Below are positions 25,251 through 33,153 of a stretch of DNA of 38,235 nt, in pieces (within the stretch, counting starts at the first letter, position 1; each line of letters begins with the position of its first letter). Below the pieces are notes generated by a model. That model was not told the DNA's origin. It searched no databases and was given only the letters and a program-made list of their open reading frames with translations. Source of the stretch: Candidatus Levybacteria bacterium RIFCSPHIGHO2_01_FULL_36_15. Lineage in GTDB: Bacteria > Patescibacteriota > Microgenomatia > Levybacterales > GWA1-39-11. The stretch lies in assembly GCA_001782015.1 (NCBI GenBank), contig MFNJ01000014.1, forward strand, positions 1 through 38,235, in the 5' to 3' direction. A program made the translations under genes and the position numbers.

Positions 25251-25268
25251 TGTATATAGTTATATAAT
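25240..25268 (+). promoter_or_regulatory. Consensus sigma-70-type promoter, leaderless
   Basis: TTGACA (25240-25245), a 17-bp spacer and TATAAT (25263-25268), an exact consensus. The ATG at 25276 is 7 bp past the -10 box, so transcription should begin at or next to the start codon. This rules out the in-frame upstream TTG at 25240, which lies in the -35 box. Confidence 0.9.
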
Positions 25269-25275
25269 ATGTCTT

Positions 25276-26316
25276 ATGGATATTAAGCAAGCTATTTTAA
25301 ACGTAGCTAATAAAAACAAAACTTTTAAGACTGCAGACATAGTGAATTATTACAAAGGACAATACACAAGACAATATGTAAGTTCTGTAATAAATCAAAT
25401 GGTTAAGCAAGGGATACTTCTTAAAGGCGGTAGCACTGCCAGTGCATTTTATGCTTTACCACAAAATACTGATCAGATATATGAAGCTATTAAGCTGAGA
25501 TTTAAGAGAGAATCATTGGAAGAACACAGAGTGTTTAATTCCATTAGAGATAAACACGATCTTATTAAAAATTTACATGAGAATGTATCAAGTATTCTGT
25601 TTTATGCATTTACCGAGATGTTGAATAATGCAATTGAACACTCGGAGTCAAAATATGTAGAGATAGAAATGAGAGTGGACGCAAGAAATTTAAACTTCGT
25701 AATTAACGATTTTGGTATTGGGGTATTTAGAAACGTTATGAAAAAAAGAGGACTGAAATCGGAGATAGAAGCAATGCAGGATTTATCAAAAGGTAAGACT
25801 ACCACTGTACCTCATTCACATACAGGAGAAGGAATATTTTTCACATCTAAAGTTGCTGATATTTTTGAGTTAGACAGTTTTGGCTACAAAATGAGAGTAG
25901 ATAATCTTATTAAGGATGTTTTTTTTCAAGAAACAACCGAGATTAAAAAAGGTACAAAAGTAACTTTTACAATTAGCATACATTCTAAAAAACATCTAAG
26001 TGATATATTTAATAAATTTGTAACAGAACCTGGTGAAGTTGGATTTGATAAAACAGAAATATTAGTTAGATTGTTTATACAAGGTACTATTTATATTTCT
26101 AGATCTCAAGCGAGAAGAATATTGGCAGGTTTAGAAAAATATAAAACTATTGTTCTAGACTTTGATAAAGTTAAAACGATTGGACAGGCTTTTGCTGACG
26201 AAATCTTTAGAGTCTTTCAACAAAGACACCCTGAAATAAAAATACAGCCAATAAACATGATTGAACCTGTAAAGTTTATGATAAATAGAGTAGAGAAACC
26301 TCAAAAAACCCAATAA
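25276..26316 (+). CDS. Winged helix - GHKL ATPase - STAS-like (DUF4325) fusion regulator
   Basis: Three domains fill 346 aa. A winged helix-turn-helix lies at about 1-62. A GHKL (histidine-kinase/anti-sigma type) ATP-binding domain spans about 95-235, with N-box EMLNNAIEHS (114-123), G1 DFGIGV (145-150) and G2 HTGEGIF (182-188). A STAS-like DUF4325 domain spans about 258-337, with LDFDKVKTIGQAFADEIF at 294-311. This recalls an anti-sigma kinase (SpoIIAB type) joined to its STAS antagonist (SpoIIAA type) plus a DNA-binding head. The Ser phosphorylated in SpoIIAA has no clear counterpart in TIGQAF. No phosphotransfer His box was seen. The partner and signal are unknown. Confidence 0.85.
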   Translation: MDIKQAILNVANKNKTFKTADIVNYYKGQYTRQYVSSVINQMVKQGILLKGGSTASAFYALPQNTDQIYEAIKLRFKRESLEEHRVFNSIRDKHDLIKNLHENVSSILFYAFTEMLNNAIEHSESKYVEIEMRVDARNLNFVINDFGIGVFRNVMKKRGLKSEIEAMQDLSKGKTTTVPHSHTGEGIFFTSKVADIFELDSFGYKMRVDNLIKDVFFQETTEIKKGTKVTFTISIHSKKHLSDIFNKFVTEPGEVGFDKTEILVRLFIQGTIYISRSQARRILAGLEKYKTIVLDFDKVKTIGQAFADEIFRVFQQRHPEIKIQPINMIEPVKFMINRVEKPQKTQ

Positions 26317-26367
26317 TTGTGCGTTATCTTGACATGAGTAGTTTGCTTTGTTAGATTTATCTTGAGG

Positions 26368-26419
26368 ACTTAAGAATGCAGAATTCCTTTTGGGTGTCTT
26401 AAGTAGAGATTGAATTTAT
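26368..26419. repeat. Intergenic repeat element, copy 1
   Basis: This 52-bp stretch matches 28498-28549 in the same orientation at 40 of 52 positions by eye. The copies lie on either side of the large membrane-protein gene. This copy also contains a short inverted repeat, ACTTAAG (26368-26374) and CTTAAGT (26398-26404). The rest of the 292-bp gap (26317-26608) shows nothing else I can name. Confidence 0.6.
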
Positions 26420-26608
26420 ACCACTTTGCTTTGATTTTCTTAAAATTGCATATACTTCTGTAGCTTCAAACCGATGTGTTCATAACAAATTAAAATTAAC
26501 CAATAAAAACATTAAAGCTACGAGGTATATAAATTATATTTTGAAAGCTCAAAAAGAGTATAAAAATACTTTCTGTTATAAAATCCCCATATCTCTCAAA
26601 CAGAAGAA

Positions 26609-28384
26609 TTAAAGCTTTATAGATAACTTTTCTACATTTAATTGTGTGCGCTTGATAAATCTTTTTGCTGATATTAATACAGATTGTCTTGCTGTAAATA
26701 TAGTACATAAAGTTAATAAAATAAACGTAAAAATACTAATTGATTGGGAAAAACTTCTAACAGGAGTGTTGTTGAATATGAGTTCTGTTTTATATAAACC
26801 TGGGTTTAAATCAAAAGTAATGATTCCTAGGTTATTAAGATTTTGATAATTAATTTTGTGTAATTTGTTATTGACCATTAATGTCCAACCTGGAAAATAG
26901 AAAGTATTTTCTTTAAATGTGGTTGCTTCTTTTACCTGCATTATGTACTCATGTTTTGTTGGGTTTCTGTTTATTTCTAATAAATTAGCCTTGCCTGTTA
27001 CGATTTCAATGTTTTTTCCAGAAGGTCTTTTCAAGATGTATCCATCAAAATTATAATTTTTTTGATAAAATGGATTATCTCGTTCGTAATATTCTGTATA
27101 CATTTCTCCATATCCCACATAAATATCTCTGTTTTCAGGAACCATTTTTCTATTGCCCCAGTTAAGTATTGTTGTATATATTGTGAAAATACATATAAGC
27201 ACTATTAACCATTTTTTATTAATCTTTCCCACAACTATACCAGCAATTGCAGAAGTAACAAAAGAAATGGGTACAAGGAGTCTTGCAACAGATTGAATAT
27301 TGTTAATATATGGGATCAGTTTCCATATTGGTTTTGAAATAGGCAGCATTAATAGTATTAAAATGCTAAAAGATCCCAAGAAAAATAATAAAATAATTTT
27401 TTCATGCGTGTTGAAAATTTTTTTTAAATAAAAAAAGATTGATATAAATAATAAAATTAGATGTGCATAGCCAATTAAATTATATGATTTACCCTGATTA
27501 CCTTGAAAAAGTAACCCAAATAACGCAGGAGAATATAGTAATTCTTTTATTGTCAGAAATCCAGGTATTGGTAATGTTAAAGTATACATTGTGTATTTCT
27601 CCTCTGATATTAGAGGTAACCAATAAAAAATTGAAAGCATTAAACCGAACAATATAGAAATAAAATAATACACTATAAGTTTGACTTTTCTCTTTTTTTT
27701 TAAGAACCAAATTATTAAAGCATAAACTATTAAAAAATAAAAAATTATTATCGTCACCATAGGATGCGTTAGAATTAAAGAAGCTACACTTATACTAAGC
27801 AGTACAAAGAAAACAGTTTTGCCTGTTTCTATAAATTTTTTAGTAGAAAAGAAAGCTAGTGGTATGAAAGCAAAAACCGCACTTTCTCCCAAACTGACAA
27901 CAAAATGCATGTCAACAAGATGGGCGGGGGCAAAAAGATAAAGGATAGCTGACACAAATCCAGGTATTTTCCCGAATTCTTCTTTTATCCAAAGATACAT
28001 GGTTATTCCGGAAAGAATATAGGTAAAAAATAATACGAGCTTAACACTATTAAGAAAAGAAAATCCAATAAAATGGAAAATAGATGCAGCATAATAAGGT
28101 AGCGGATATTGAAAAATATGAATAGGAAAGCCATAACCGATGTCTGCCCATTGAGGAAAAATATTACCTGCAATTAAATTTTCATAGAATTCAATCGTAT
28201 AATTTACGTGTAAAGCTAAGTGGCCGCTTTCATAAGAACCTTTTCTAAGAATACTAATTACGGGAAGCAAAGATATAAGTATTAACGCCGCTAAAAAATT
28301 AAATTTTTTTTTAGGCCATACAAAGCAATAGATTAGAAAGGATATTCCTAGCAGGGAGGATATAAATATATTAACGACAATCAT
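26609..28384 (-). CDS. Polytopic membrane protein, PTPS-related/YfhO-like
   Basis: About 590 aa with a dozen or so membrane segments. The first extracytoplasmic loop has the pattern typical of the 6-pyruvoyl-tetrahydropterin-synthase-related membrane family: H..FYENLIAGNIFPQW, GYGFPIHIFQYPLPYY. The C-terminal soluble part (FYFPGWTLMVNN..., then ...LNPGLYKTEL) resembles YfhO proteins, which have a GT-C glycosyltransferase-like architecture. It probably transfers or handles a lipid-linked sugar at the cell surface; the substrate is unknown. I prefer the ATG at 28384 (MIVVNIF); an in-frame TTG at 28438 would add 18 residues. It is the only gene of its unit. Confidence 0.8.
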   Translation of the reverse strand: MIVVNIFISSLLGISFLIYCFVWPKKKFNFLAALILISLLPVISILRKGSYESGHLALHVNYTIEFYENLIAGNIFPQWADIGYGFPIHIFQYPLPYYAASIFHFIGFSFLNSVKLVLFFTYILSGITMYLWIKEEFGKIPGFVSAILYLFAPAHLVDMHFVVSLGESAVFAFIPLAFFSTKKFIETGKTVFFVLLSISVASLILTHPMVTIIIFYFLIVYALIIWFLKKKRKVKLIVYYFISILFGLMLSIFYWLPLISEEKYTMYTLTLPIPGFLTIKELLYSPALFGLLFQGNQGKSYNLIGYAHLILLFISIFFYLKKIFNTHEKIILLFFLGSFSILILLMLPISKPIWKLIPYINNIQSVARLLVPISFVTSAIAGIVVGKINKKWLIVLICIFTIYTTILNWGNRKMVPENRDIYVGYGEMYTEYYERDNPFYQKNYNFDGYILKRPSGKNIEIVTGKANLLEINRNPTKHEYIMQVKEATTFKENTFYFPGWTLMVNNKLHKINYQNLNNLGIITFDLNPGLYKTELIFNNTPVRSFSQSISIFTFILLTLCTIFTARQSVLISAKRFIKRTQLNVEKLSIKL

Positions 28385-28497
28385 CCTATAGGGGTCTATC
28401 ACAAAAATTATTGTAAAGTAATAATAAAAAAAATGCAAGATTATCTACGACGAATTTGTGATAACTGATTTTTTATTTCTTTGATAATGTTCTAAAA

Positions 28498-28549
28498 ACT
28501 TAAGGATACAAAATATCTTTTAGGATTTTTTAGTAGAAATTGAAGTTAT
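28498..28549. repeat. Intergenic repeat element, copy 2
   Basis: Partner of 26368-26419, same orientation, 2.13 kb away. It lies between the membrane-protein gene and the stop of the 91-aa gene. No open reading frame or strong hairpin is evident in this copy. Confidence 0.6.
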
Positions 28550-28599
28550 TAATTGTTTTTGTTTATAAAATACCGGCCTTCCTCCAACAAAAATTAAAT

Positions 28600-28875
28600 T
28601 TAGCAAAATTTCTTTGCGTAGTTTTTACATATTACACTATGCATTAGAATATCTTCTGCAATTCGGTCTTTTCCAGAATCTCTAAGAACTAAAGTTAGCT
28701 TTTTAAGAATTTTTGCAAAATAAGGTTTTACATGTGACGCATCGATTTCACTACATCTTTTTTGTGCTTCTTTGGAAAAACGTTTTGCCATTGAAATTGA
28801 TCCTCTTTGGTAACCTAGTGCGACTCTCATAAGATCCATTGAAAGTGATTCAATTGCGATTTTTTGGTTATTCAT
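28600..28875 (-). CDS. Small all-helical hypothetical protein (91 aa)
   Basis: I do not recognise it. The sequence predicts three or four helices with alternating charged and hydrophobic residues and no membrane segment (MDLMRVALGYQRGSISMAKRF, then YFAKILKKLTLVLRDSG). It has three cysteines. A TTGACA (28898-28903) with a 16-bp spacer and TAATTT (28876-28881) lies right before the ATG at 28875. Transcription from it would start inside the first codons, so Met13 or Met16 may be the true start, or this promoter is not used. Confidence 0.65.
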   Translation of the reverse strand: MNNQKIAIESLSMDLMRVALGYQRGSISMAKRFSKEAQKRCSEIDASHVKPYFAKILKKLTLVLRDSGKDRIAEDILMHSVICKNYAKKFC

Positions 28876-28907
28876 AAATTACTTGAAAAAAAATTTTTGT
28901 CAAATCT

Positions 28908-29015
28908 TCAAATCTTTTTCTTAATATCTATAACTGTTTTTATATAAGTATCAAATTTCTCTCTAAGTTTTTCAATTCCTTCTTTTGTATAAAGAGTTGA
29001 TTTTGTAGTAATCAC
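28908..29015 (-). CDS. 35-aa leaderless ORF, possible truncated DUF5674 relic
   Basis: GTG start, 35 residues (MITTKSTLYTKEGIEKLREK..., ending TVIDIKKKI). TATAAT with a TGC extension (29023-29031, minus strand) ends 7 bp before the GTG, the same geometry as other leaderless starts here. The peptide resembles, from memory, the first third of DUF5674 proteins, which continue with a conserved GGELHAD-type or similar segment; here a TGA follows at once. It could be a pseudogene start or a real microprotein. Its 3' side runs into the promoter region of the 91-aa gene. Confidence 0.4.
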   Translation of the reverse strand: MITTKSTLYTKEGIEKLREKFDTYIKTVIDIKKKI

Positions 29016-29022
29016 AGATAAG

Positions 29023-29031
29023 ATTATAGCA
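29023..29031 (-). promoter_or_regulatory. Extended -10 promoter of the 35-aa ORF
   Basis: TGC-TATAAT on the minus strand, 7 bp from the GTG. No good -35 box was found, which extended -10 promoters can tolerate. It is divergent from the glycosyltransferase promoter 30 bp away. Confidence 0.5.
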
Positions 29032-29056
29032 ATTTTGGTAAAAAAAATCCTGTAAA

Positions 29057-29065
29057 TGTTATAAT
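29057..29065 (+). promoter_or_regulatory. Extended -10 promoter of the glycosyltransferase gene
   Basis: TGT-TATAAT ends 6 bp before the ATG at 29072, so the mRNA should be leaderless. The best -35 candidate (TTGGTA, 29035-29040) has a long 19-bp spacer when counted to TATAAT. Confidence 0.6.
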
Positions 29066-29071
29066 TCTCTC

Positions 29072-29934
29072 ATGGAATCATTAATTAGTGTTGTTATTCC
29101 AACATATAACAGGAATACTTAGTTGCTGAGGCAATAGGAAGTGTTTTGCTACAAGAACCTAAAAATTATGAAGTAATTGTTGTTGACGATGGATCAATCG
29201 ATGGAACAAAAGAACATCTTGGATCCCTAAATTTACCTATTAGGATTATTTCAGTTGATCATAGTGGTATATCAAAAGTAAGAAATATAGGCATTAAAAA
29301 TGCGATGGGGCAATATGTTGCTTTCTTAGATTCTGATGATTTATGGCTTCCTGGTATTTTGAAAGAACAACTTGATTATCTGAAATCTCATCCGGGTATT
29401 CCTCTTGCTTATACAGATCAATATATAGAAGTTGACGGAAATAAATTGGAAAAAACACGATTTCAAGCAACAAATATGTCGGATGAAAGAAAAAGAAGAT
29501 TTAACTTACCGGGATTCGTACAACTTACTCCTATTCATATATCATCGGTTATGGTAAAAAAATCTATTTTTGATCAGATGGGATATTTTAATGAGGATTT
29601 AAAAATTCATGAAGATACAGAAATGTGGAATAGAGTCAGTGAAAAATATGAACTTGGTTTTATAAATATACCCTTAACGATCTTCAGATGGGAAAAAGAC
29701 AAAGAACATATATTAAAACCGGAGTTAAGAGGCTTATTTATTGCTGAAGGAAGAAAATACATGAAAATTTACGAAGAGAGAAGAGAGCAAAAAGGATTAA
29801 CAGGAGAAGAAAAAAGAGCTATCGAAGAAAGTTATAGAAGAATTGATGAATTAGAAAAATTAGTTGGTTTACGAAGGAGTGAGGCTATAACAGAAGAAGA
29901 ATTTCATGAGAAAAGGGAAGAATTATTTAAATAG
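29072..29934 (+). CDS. Family 2 glycosyltransferase with an N-terminal frameshift
   Basis: The true start is the ATG at 29072, which gives MESLISVVIPTYNRN and then a stop at 29120-29122. One base lower in frame the protein resumes as YLVAEAIGSVLLQEPKNYEV, restoring a textbook GT2 start, so one base appears missing near 29116-29119. The remainder shows VVDDGSIDGT, SKVRNIGIKNA and the metal-binding FLDSDD with W after it. These enzymes move a sugar from a nucleotide donor to a surface acceptor. The last 60 residues are charged and helical. The change may be a real mutation or an assembly error; without it the chain would be about 287 aa. Confidence 0.82.
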
Positions 29935-29935
29935 A

Positions 29936-30055
29936 ATGAAAAATTCTCCGTCCGATAAAATATATCTTACTGAATCTGCTATTCCAAAGGCTGAAAGAAG
30001 AGTTTTTGTACGCTATCAATTGATCTTCATCCTTCTGTTGACTATAATCATATAA
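29936..30055 (+). CDS. 39-aa ORF with a hydrophobic C-terminus
   Basis: An ATG 1 bp after the glycosyltransferase stop opens 39 codons that end directly before the next ATG. The first 26 residues are charged (SPSDKIYLTES, PKAERRVFVRY) and the last 12 are hydrophobic (LIFILLLTIII), like a tail anchor or the cut start of a membrane protein. The promoter of the next gene lies inside its 3' half. It could be a relic rather than a working gene. Confidence 0.35.
   Translation: MKNSPSDKIYLTESAIPKAERRVFVRYQLIFILLLTIII
30020..30048 (+). promoter_or_regulatory. Leaderless promoter of the SGNH hydrolase gene
   Basis: TTGATC (30020-30025), 17-bp spacer, TATAAT (30043-30048). The ATG at 30056 is 7 bp further, so the transcript should begin at the start codon. 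Confidence 0.8.
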
Positions 30056-31525
30056 ATGCGTGGAAAAATTTTGGAGTTATTAAAGCCTGATGCGATTAAG
30101 AAACTTTTTAAAGAAAATCCGTATCTTTATATATTACTTATAAATTTAGCTGCTATTTTATTCATTTTAATTCCTGAATATATCCCGCAAGAAACCAAAG
30201 ATTTATTGTTAAGAATATTTTTACTGGTTGCATTTTTAAGCCTTTTAAATATTTGGATAAAAAATACAATATTTACTTTTTTCAGAAACCTTCAGGTAAG
30301 TATATTTATTTTTATTTTCTTTATATTGCTTGCTCAGTTACTGTATGTTGTCTTTCCTTCAATTTACCCAAGATATATTGCGAATTTTGTTGAAAGTAGT
30401 GTTACGAAAGAAATGAAAAGTAAAGCGGTAGAGTATCTTGATCAAAGTCCATTCGCAAAACCAAAGGCAAATGTCCTCATCCGTGTTCCGGGTGAATATG
30501 GTAATGAGTATGATTTTGAATATGAATGGGTAACAGATAACCGTGGATATAAAAATAATCTCAAACTTTCCAAAAGAAATCAGTTTGATGTTATTGCGCT
30601 TGGGGATAGTTTTACTGAAGGGCTGGGAGTAAAAACTGATAACACTTGGGTTTCAAAACTAAATTCTTTGGGTATCAATGCTTATTCTTTAGGCGTACAA
30701 GGCTATGCACCTTCCCAGATGAATGGAACTTTTAAATTATACGGTCTTAAATTAAAGCCCAGGCTTGTCATAATTGGTTATTTGACTGGTGCATATGACC
30801 GTGAAGGTCTATTATTAGGGGATGAAAAGGAAATTGCAAAAAGCAGAAATCTTCCAAGCGCAATCGGGCGCTTAGTACAACACGATATAAGCGGTGGTAG
30901 TGAAGAAAGGGTACAATTCAAATTTGTTATTTCGGCCGCGTTGTTTTTTGTGTGGAAAAATATCAACCGCACGATAGAACTTTATAAATACAGTACTGAC
31001 CCCGTATATTCGAAGGACACAAGATTCATGTCTGAAAAATTGATGATTGCGGATAAAATGATATCTATCGGTAAAATGCAAAGATATAAGAAAGAAATGG
31101 AAGATGCATTCAATACAATACTTAGCAAAAACAAGCTTGAGGAAAACCAGGAATGGAAAAAAACAATATCCTCTTTTGAGGAAATTTCAAAAAAAGCAAA
31201 AACTGAACGTGCCAAAGTAATGTTACTTGTATTTCATAATAGGGGTGAGATTTACCTAAATAAAGCAACCGGAAGAAATCCTGGTGAGAAGAATCAGGCA
31301 ATTGTTGAAACTAAACTTTTAAAAGAATTTGCGTCAGAAAATGATTTATTTTTCCTTGATACCGGAGGCACGTTCAAAGATTACGTAAAAAAAATTGATG
31401 ATAAGACTGATATTTCCCAGTACCCATATTTAAAATATGACGGTCATTTAAGCAGTAAAGGAAACGAAATAGTTGCAGAACAAGTGGCAAATTATATTAA
31501 ATCTCATTATTTATTAAGCAATTGA
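30056..31525 (+). CDS. Membrane-anchored SGNH/GDSL-like hydrolase or acyltransferase
   Basis: A 489-aa protein with three N-terminal membrane segments (about 22-43, 50-68, 81-104) followed by a large domain of SGNH type. Block I is ALGDSFTEG with nucleophile Ser185. A late DGH (Asp462, His464) supplies the remaining triad residues. Related proteins (AlgX/AlgJ-like, or partners of surface polymer synthesis) add or remove acyl groups on polysaccharides outside the membrane. Lying next to a glycosyltransferase and a DUF5989 gene, it probably acts on a surface glycan. The exact activity is unknown. Confidence 0.78.
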   Translation: MRGKILELLKPDAIKKLFKENPYLYILLINLAAILFILIPEYIPQETKDLLLRIFLLVAFLSLLNIWIKNTIFTFFRNLQVSIFIFIFFILLAQLLYVVFPSIYPRYIANFVESSVTKEMKSKAVEYLDQSPFAKPKANVLIRVPGEYGNEYDFEYEWVTDNRGYKNNLKLSKRNQFDVIALGDSFTEGLGVKTDNTWVSKLNSLGINAYSLGVQGYAPSQMNGTFKLYGLKLKPRLVIIGYLTGAYDREGLLLGDEKEIAKSRNLPSAIGRLVQHDISGGSEERVQFKFVISAALFFVWKNINRTIELYKYSTDPVYSKDTRFMSEKLMIADKMISIGKMQRYKKEMEDAFNTILSKNKLEENQEWKKTISSFEEISKKAKTERAKVMLLVFHNRGEIYLNKATGRNPGEKNQAIVETKLLKEFASENDLFFLDTGGTFKDYVKKIDDKTDISQYPYLKYDGHLSSKGNEIVAEQVANYIKSHYLLSN

Positions 31526-31541
31526 TGCTTACATTATTACT

Positions 31542-31733
31542 TTAAAATAAACGGTAAATAAAAGATCCAAGTCCTGTTCCCTGGGTAAATATAAGAATGA
31601 ATATAAATAAAAGTAAGAAAAGAAATATCGGAATAGTCCACAAGAGTTTATTTTTCCAAAGATAACCAGGAAATTGAGAGATAATGCCAACCTTTAAAAC
31701 TGATAAATTTGGTTTTATCATAAATTGTTTCAT
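31542..31733 (-). CDS. DUF5989-like small membrane protein
   Basis: This 63-aa protein has a short cytoplasmic part, a single membrane segment (about 31-50) and the ending GSFIYRLF. The W-x-I-P-I-hydrophobic run and terminal [PS]FIYxLF match my memory of DUF5989, often found beside SGNH proteins and carbamoyltransferases. Here it faces the SGNH hydrolase gene, with 16 bp between the stops. TGT-TATAAT (31747-31755, minus strand) lies 13 bp before the ATG. A start at Met5 is also possible. Confidence 0.7.
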   Translation of the reverse strand: MKQFMIKPNLSVLKVGIISQFPGYLWKNKLLWTIPIFLFLLLFIFILIFTQGTGLGSFIYRLF

Positions 31734-31746
31734 CCGGCTAAAAGTA

Positions 31747-31755
31747 ATTATAACA
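31747..31755 (-). promoter_or_regulatory. Extended -10 promoter of the DUF5989-like gene
   Basis: TGT-TATAAT on the minus strand, 13 bp before the ATG at 31733, so a leader of about 6 bases. No clear -35 box. Confidence 0.5.
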
Positions 31756-31886
31756 CAACATTTAATATCTAAATTTCTGCCAGCTTACTATTGTTATAAG
31801 TCAGGTGTTTTAAATTAAACTTACAGCTTAATTTAAATAATTAAAAAAAGTGTTAAAATATATCCTGAAAATTTGGTAACTGCTTC

Positions 31887-33008
31887 ATGAGTAAAGAAAG
31901 GTTTGCTAATTTATTATATAAGCATGCAATTTTGCCTGTAACTTCCTTTGATCCTGAAGCAACGCATGATCTTCTTTTTAAAGTATTCAGCCGTTTTGAA
32001 AAGTCAGATTTATTTTTAAAAGCTGTAAAACAGGAATTTGGGATAGAAGATAGAAAGCTTGTGGTGGAGATGATGGGAATTGAATTTCCATCACCAATCC
32101 TTCTTGCTGCCGGAATTGTCAAGTATGGACCTGGTGCATGTATAATTGCCGCGATGGGAGCAGGAGGAGAAGACATTGGTACTTTTACTTTTCAAAAAAC
32201 AGACGGTAATCCAAAAGTAGAAACATTTCCAGACGGAAGAAAAGTAAAAGTGAAAAGAATAAGAAGATTTCCCGACGGGACAATCGTTAATTGGATGGGA
32301 CTGCCCAACCTGGGAACGGAAAAAGGCGTAGAAAATATAAAGAATGTTCAGGATAAAATTTGTAAACCGTTTGGTTTTAACCTTGCGCCAACACCTGGTC
32401 TTGGTGATATAGAGTCTTCTGTTGCGGATTTAAGACAAAGCCTTGAAATTGTTTATCGCATTCATCCTTCATGGAATACGCTTAACCTTCATTGCCCAAA
32501 CACCTTAGACTCTGAGAAACAAAAACGTATAGATGAAGCGGTGCAAACCATGAGAGGATTTGCAAAAGCTGCGGATACAATTGAAGCAAGAACTGGTATT
32601 ATAATACCTAAAATTGCAAAAATCGGTCCTGATATGACGCCGGAAGACATAAAATTAATTGTTCTGACTGCCAAAGAATGCAATTTTCAGGCAATAAAAG
32701 CTACAAATACAACTACTGACAGAACTGGCGAAAGAGAAAAATACGCGGCTTACAAAGGCGGTTTAAGCGGACCGTTGCTTTTTGAAAGGTCACTTTCCAC
32801 AATGGAGCAGGTAACTAAATTTGACAGGGAATTGGGAGGCGATCCTTTAGTTAAAATTGCTTGCGGAGGAATTGGGAGCTTTGATAAACTAAAAAAAATT
32901 CAAAGAGCCGGAGCTGATCTTTTTGAATGCGCAACGCCGTTTATTTTTGGCGGCCCTTACTTTTGGAAAAGAATGAATAGAGATTACTTAAATTCTTTCA
33001 GAATCTGA
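31887..33008 (+). CDS. pyrD: Dihydroorotate dehydrogenase-family flavoprotein
   Basis: A 373-aa FMN-dependent TIM barrel. Family marks are SPILLAAGIVKYG (69-81), GTFTFQKTDGNPK (98-110), NLHCPNT (200-206), KATNTTTDR and GGLSGPLLF, with a terminal GGIGSF. The order and the N-terminal helices resemble quinone-type class 2 enzymes, which convert dihydroorotate to orotate. The catalytic-base position, Ser in class 2, is Cys203 here as in class 1. No other pyrimidine genes are near. The promoter is unclear: only a TGT-TAAAAT box 27 bp before the ATG was seen. Confidence 0.82.
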   Translation: MSKERFANLLYKHAILPVTSFDPEATHDLLFKVFSRFEKSDLFLKAVKQEFGIEDRKLVVEMMGIEFPSPILLAAGIVKYGPGACIIAAMGAGGEDIGTFTFQKTDGNPKVETFPDGRKVKVKRIRRFPDGTIVNWMGLPNLGTEKGVENIKNVQDKICKPFGFNLAPTPGLGDIESSVADLRQSLEIVYRIHPSWNTLNLHCPNTLDSEKQKRIDEAVQTMRGFAKAADTIEARTGIIIPKIAKIGPDMTPEDIKLIVLTAKECNFQAIKATNTTTDRTGEREKYAAYKGGLSGPLLFERSLSTMEQVTKFDRELGGDPLVKIACGGIGSFDKLKKIQRAGADLFECATPFIFGGPYFWKRMNRDYLNSFRI

Positions 33009-33111
33009 TTAATGACTTTTTCAGTAAATAATTAACTCAATAATTACTTTAAATTAGAAGTATTTTATACTAACTTATATATTAATTATATTATCCTATT
33101 GACTTTTATGC

Positions 33112-33140
33112 TTACTTTGATAGACTTAATTTAATACAAT
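33112..33140 (+). promoter_or_regulatory. Possible promoter of the 122-aa orphan
   Basis: TTACTT (33112-33117), 17-bp spacer, TACAAT (33135-33140); the ATG at 33154 is 13 bp past the -10 box. The -35 match is moderate. Confidence 0.45.
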
Positions 33141-33153
33141 CAATATTTAAATT

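Noticed and set aside
25240-25275. In-frame TTG start that would lengthen the ATPase-STAS protein by 12 residues
   Set aside because: The TTG is part of the consensus -35 box, so it would not be transcribed from this promoter; the ATG at 25276 is at the predicted transcript start.
26496-26708. 70-codon minus-strand ORF at the 3' end of the membrane-protein gene
   Set aside because: It overlaps the end of the real gene in another frame, has AT-driven composition and no recognisable motif.
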